Assembly: GCA_900547305.1 (NCBI GenBank)
Contig: URGH01000048.1
Coordinates: forward strand, 1 to 19,227
DNA from: an uncultured Oscillospiraceae bacterium
GTDB lineage: Bacteria; Bacillota; Clostridia; Oscillospirales; Acutalibacteraceae
Length of the DNA: 19,227 nucleotides
Reading direction: 5' to 3'
Shown here piece after piece: positions 17,750-19,227 of the stretch; the first letter of the stretch is position 1; each line of letters begins with the position of its first letter. The position numbers and the translations under genes are program-made. The notes under the pieces were generated by a model. That model worked only from the letters and a program-made list of their open reading frames with translations. It ran no database searches and was not told where the DNA came from.

Positions 17750-19033
17750 ATGAATACTATGATAACCGATTTCGGCGCAAAGGGCGACGGTGTAACAAGC
17801 AACACTGCGGCTATACAGTCGGCAATTGACGAATGCTTTAAAACCGGCGGGGGAACAGTTACCGTTCCTGCGGGAGTGTATGTTACGGGAACGCTGCGCC
17901 TGCAAAGCGGAACCGAGCTGCACCTTGAGCATAATTCGGTAATAAAGGCAACCGATGATCTGAGCGAATATAATGAGCTTAACGAGTATCCCCAAAATTT
18001 CGGGGCGCCGCGCGAAAAGTGGTCTTCGCAGCACCTTATTATCGCCGTTGAGAAAGAAAACGTAGGTATTAGCGGCAGCGGCACAATAGAGGGCTGCGGG
18101 GATTCGTTCTTCGGCGGCGAGCTGCACAGAATATCTAACTTCTGCTGGCCCGAAGGGTATTATGAAACTGCGGAGGGCGCACCCGATCGGCCGGGTCAGA
18201 TGATTTGCTTTATTGAGTGCAGGCATGTCGGGGTCAGCGGTATCACACTGAAAAATTCAAGCAGCTGGAATCTGTTTTTGCACGGCAGCGAATATGTAAA
18301 AATAAACGGAATAAAGGTTCTTAACGAAAAGACCCATGCCAACAGCGACGGAATAGATATAGACTGCTGCCGCTATGTGACGGTTTCGGATTGCGTAATA
18401 GATACCGGAGACGACTGCATAGCGATAAGAGGTGACTCAGAAAGGCTCAAAAGTGAAAAACGCTGCGAATATGTTGCGATATCAAACTGCGTGCTTTCAA
18501 ATTCAACCTGCGCCGTCCGTATAGGGGTGGGTATAGGAGAAATACACCATATAAACCTTTCGGGTATTATTCTTGCTAAAACGGGCGAGGGTATTACGCT
18601 GCAAACGGATTTTCGCAGGATCGGCAGCACGCATATAACCGATGTGAATGTAACGGGCGTTATAGGCGACGAGGTTGGCAGCCCGATACAAATGTTTGCC
18701 AACAATAATAAAATAGAGCGCGTTACGTTTTCGGACTTTCGCAGCAACTGCATGAATAAGGTTTATATTGAGGCGAAGCAGGATCATATTTCGGATCTGG
18801 TGTTCAGGAATGTGGATGTTTACGATAAAACCGCCGATTTTCCGCTGCCCGAAACCGCCGATGCGGAACGCGGGGAAAATGTTATGATTATAAGCGGCGT
18901 AAAGCGTTTGGTGCTTGACAATGTCCGTATTTTCGGAAATGACGACCGCCGCTGTAACAGGAAAGACGAGGCGGTAATATTTAACAGCTCGGTATTAAAA
19001 AATGATATATGCTTTATATCCGAGCGGGAGTGA
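17750..19033 (+). CDS. Divergent GH28 family hydrolase (polygalacturonase-like), cytoplasmic
   Basis: The ATG at 17750 has TAAGG at 17737-17741 and lies 5 bp after the rhamnosidase stop. The 427-residue beta-helix starts with the GH28 entry ITDFGAKGDGVTSNTAAIQSAID and GGGTVTVPAGVY. GSGTIEGCGDSFF follows. The three catalytic aspartates are present: D200 in ANSDGIDID, and D221 and D222 in DTGDDCIAI. The usual G-H-G motif is replaced by T253-C254-A255 in STCAVRIGVG, and the usual R-I-K by T283-L284-Q285 in EGITLQTDF. The His and R-I-K groups normally contact galacturonate near the cut, so simple polygalacturonase activity is doubtful. Another uronate-, rhamnose- or xylose-type linkage is likely. 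There is no signal peptide, unusual for a pectinase but in line with its neighbours. It is the last gene before the terminator. Confidence 0.88.
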   Translation: MNTMITDFGAKGDGVTSNTAAIQSAIDECFKTGGGTVTVPAGVYVTGTLRLQSGTELHLEHNSVIKATDDLSEYNELNEYPQNFGAPREKWSSQHLIIAVEKENVGISGSGTIEGCGDSFFGGELHRISNFCWPEGYYETAEGAPDRPGQMICFIECRHVGVSGITLKNSSSWNLFLHGSEYVKINGIKVLNEKTHANSDGIDIDCCRYVTVSDCVIDTGDDCIAIRGDSERLKSEKRCEYVAISNCVLSNSTCAVRIGVGIGEIHHINLSGIILAKTGEGITLQTDFRRIGSTHITDVNVTGVIGDEVGSPIQMFANNNKIERVTFSDFRSNCMNKVYIEAKQDHISDLVFRNVDVYDKTADFPLPETADAERGENVMIISGVKRLVLDNVRIFGNDDRRCNRKDEAVIFNSSVLKNDICFISERE

Positions 19034-19042
19034 TAACAGCTG

Positions 19043-19082
19043 AAAAAGGCTTGCAAAAAATGCAAGCCTTTTTATATTTTTT
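19043..19082 (+). terminator. Strong intrinsic terminator at end of the glycosidase operon
   Basis: A perfect 13-bp stem (19043-19055 AAAAAGGCTTGCA, 19061-19073 TGCAAGCCTTTTT) with an A5 loop runs into TTTTTATATTTTTT. It begins 9 bp after the GH28 stop codon. It is the only convincing rho-independent terminator in the window, which implies that the genes before it may share one long transcript. Confidence 0.93.
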
Positions 19083-19133
19083 GTAATCGGATATTTTAGA
19101 CATATCGTCAAACATACATTTTGGCACAACGCC

Positions 19134-19162
19134 TTGACAGCATTCCGAAGACGGACTATAAT
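19134..19162 (+). promoter_or_regulatory. Perfect-consensus sigma-A (sigma-70-type) promoter reading out of the window
   Basis: TTGACA at 19134-19139 and TATAAT at 19157-19162 are separated by exactly 17 bp, an exact match to the housekeeping consensus. Transcription should start near 19169. It lies 52 bp past the terminator and reads the same way, so it serves the next unit. The 65 bases after the -10 box contain no start codon with a ribosome binding site that I can see, so the transcript has a leader of some length or is a non-coding RNA. Confidence 0.82.
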
Positions 19163-19227
19163 AAAACGCAGATTTCAAGCGACCGGTATTCAAGCAGCAG
19201 CCGATTATCCGACAGGGAATAGGCAAG

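Noticed and set aside
19014..19226. 70-codon open frame on the - strand at the right edge
   Set aside because: It spans the intrinsic terminator and the consensus promoter, both on the + strand, and its product looks like no protein family.
1..19227. Mobile elements, CRISPR arrays, tRNA or rRNA genes, phage or defence genes
   Set aside because: I found no transposase or integrase motifs, no regularly spaced repeats and no tRNA-like cloverleaf. The window is filled by contiguous glycan-utilisation genes.

Overview
The window is an accessory carbohydrate-utilisation locus, probably from an anaerobic, fibre-degrading Firmicute of the Clostridia (Ruminococcus-like or an uncultured Ruminococcaceae/Oscillospiraceae gut lineage). 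The grounds are a type I dockerin on a secreted protein, strong AGGAGG-type ribosome binding sites, GTG starts on both secreted genes, frequent ATA isoleucine codons and roughly balanced base composition. The genus is an inference; no rRNA or other phylogenetic marker is present.

Layout. All ten genes lie on the + strand with short gaps. (1) 2-1207: the 3' part of a sugar ABC-transporter solute-binding protein whose N-terminus is outside the window. (2) 1236-3305: a secreted or lipid-anchored GH5-like (clan GH-A) hydrolase with Fn3-like and CBM-like domains. (3) 3379-5754: a secreted non-catalytic protein of five related beta-domains ending in a dockerin. Stem-loops without a U-tract lie on both sides of this gene. 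(4) 5848-6684: an AraC-family regulator. (5) 6703-19033: six tightly packed genes whose products lack signal peptides: a beta-helix protein, a GH38 alpha-mannosidase, a GH2 beta-mannosidase-like enzyme, a domain-swapped GH3 beta-glucosidase-like enzyme, a GH78 alpha-L-rhamnosidase and a divergent GH28. A strong intrinsic terminator follows at 19043. Beyond it, a perfect sigma-A-type promoter (TTGACA-17-TATAAT) fires out of the window.

How the genes fit together (inference). Secreted proteins bind and cut a plant or microbial heteroglycan at the surface, partly through a dockerin-cohesin interaction. The ABC system imports oligosaccharides. Cytoplasmic exo-enzymes then strip alpha-Man, beta-Man, beta-Glc, alpha-Rha and possibly uronic residues, under the local AraC regulator. 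No transporter permease, cohesin, polysaccharide lyase or unsaturated-uronyl hydrolase is in the window, so the substrate cannot be named with confidence.

The points most worth a second look are the catalysis-free five-domain dockerin protein, the GH28 that keeps its catalytic Asp residues but lacks the usual His and R-I-K motifs, the permuted GH3 with an insert of about 300 residues, and the unusual mixture of glycosidases in one run.
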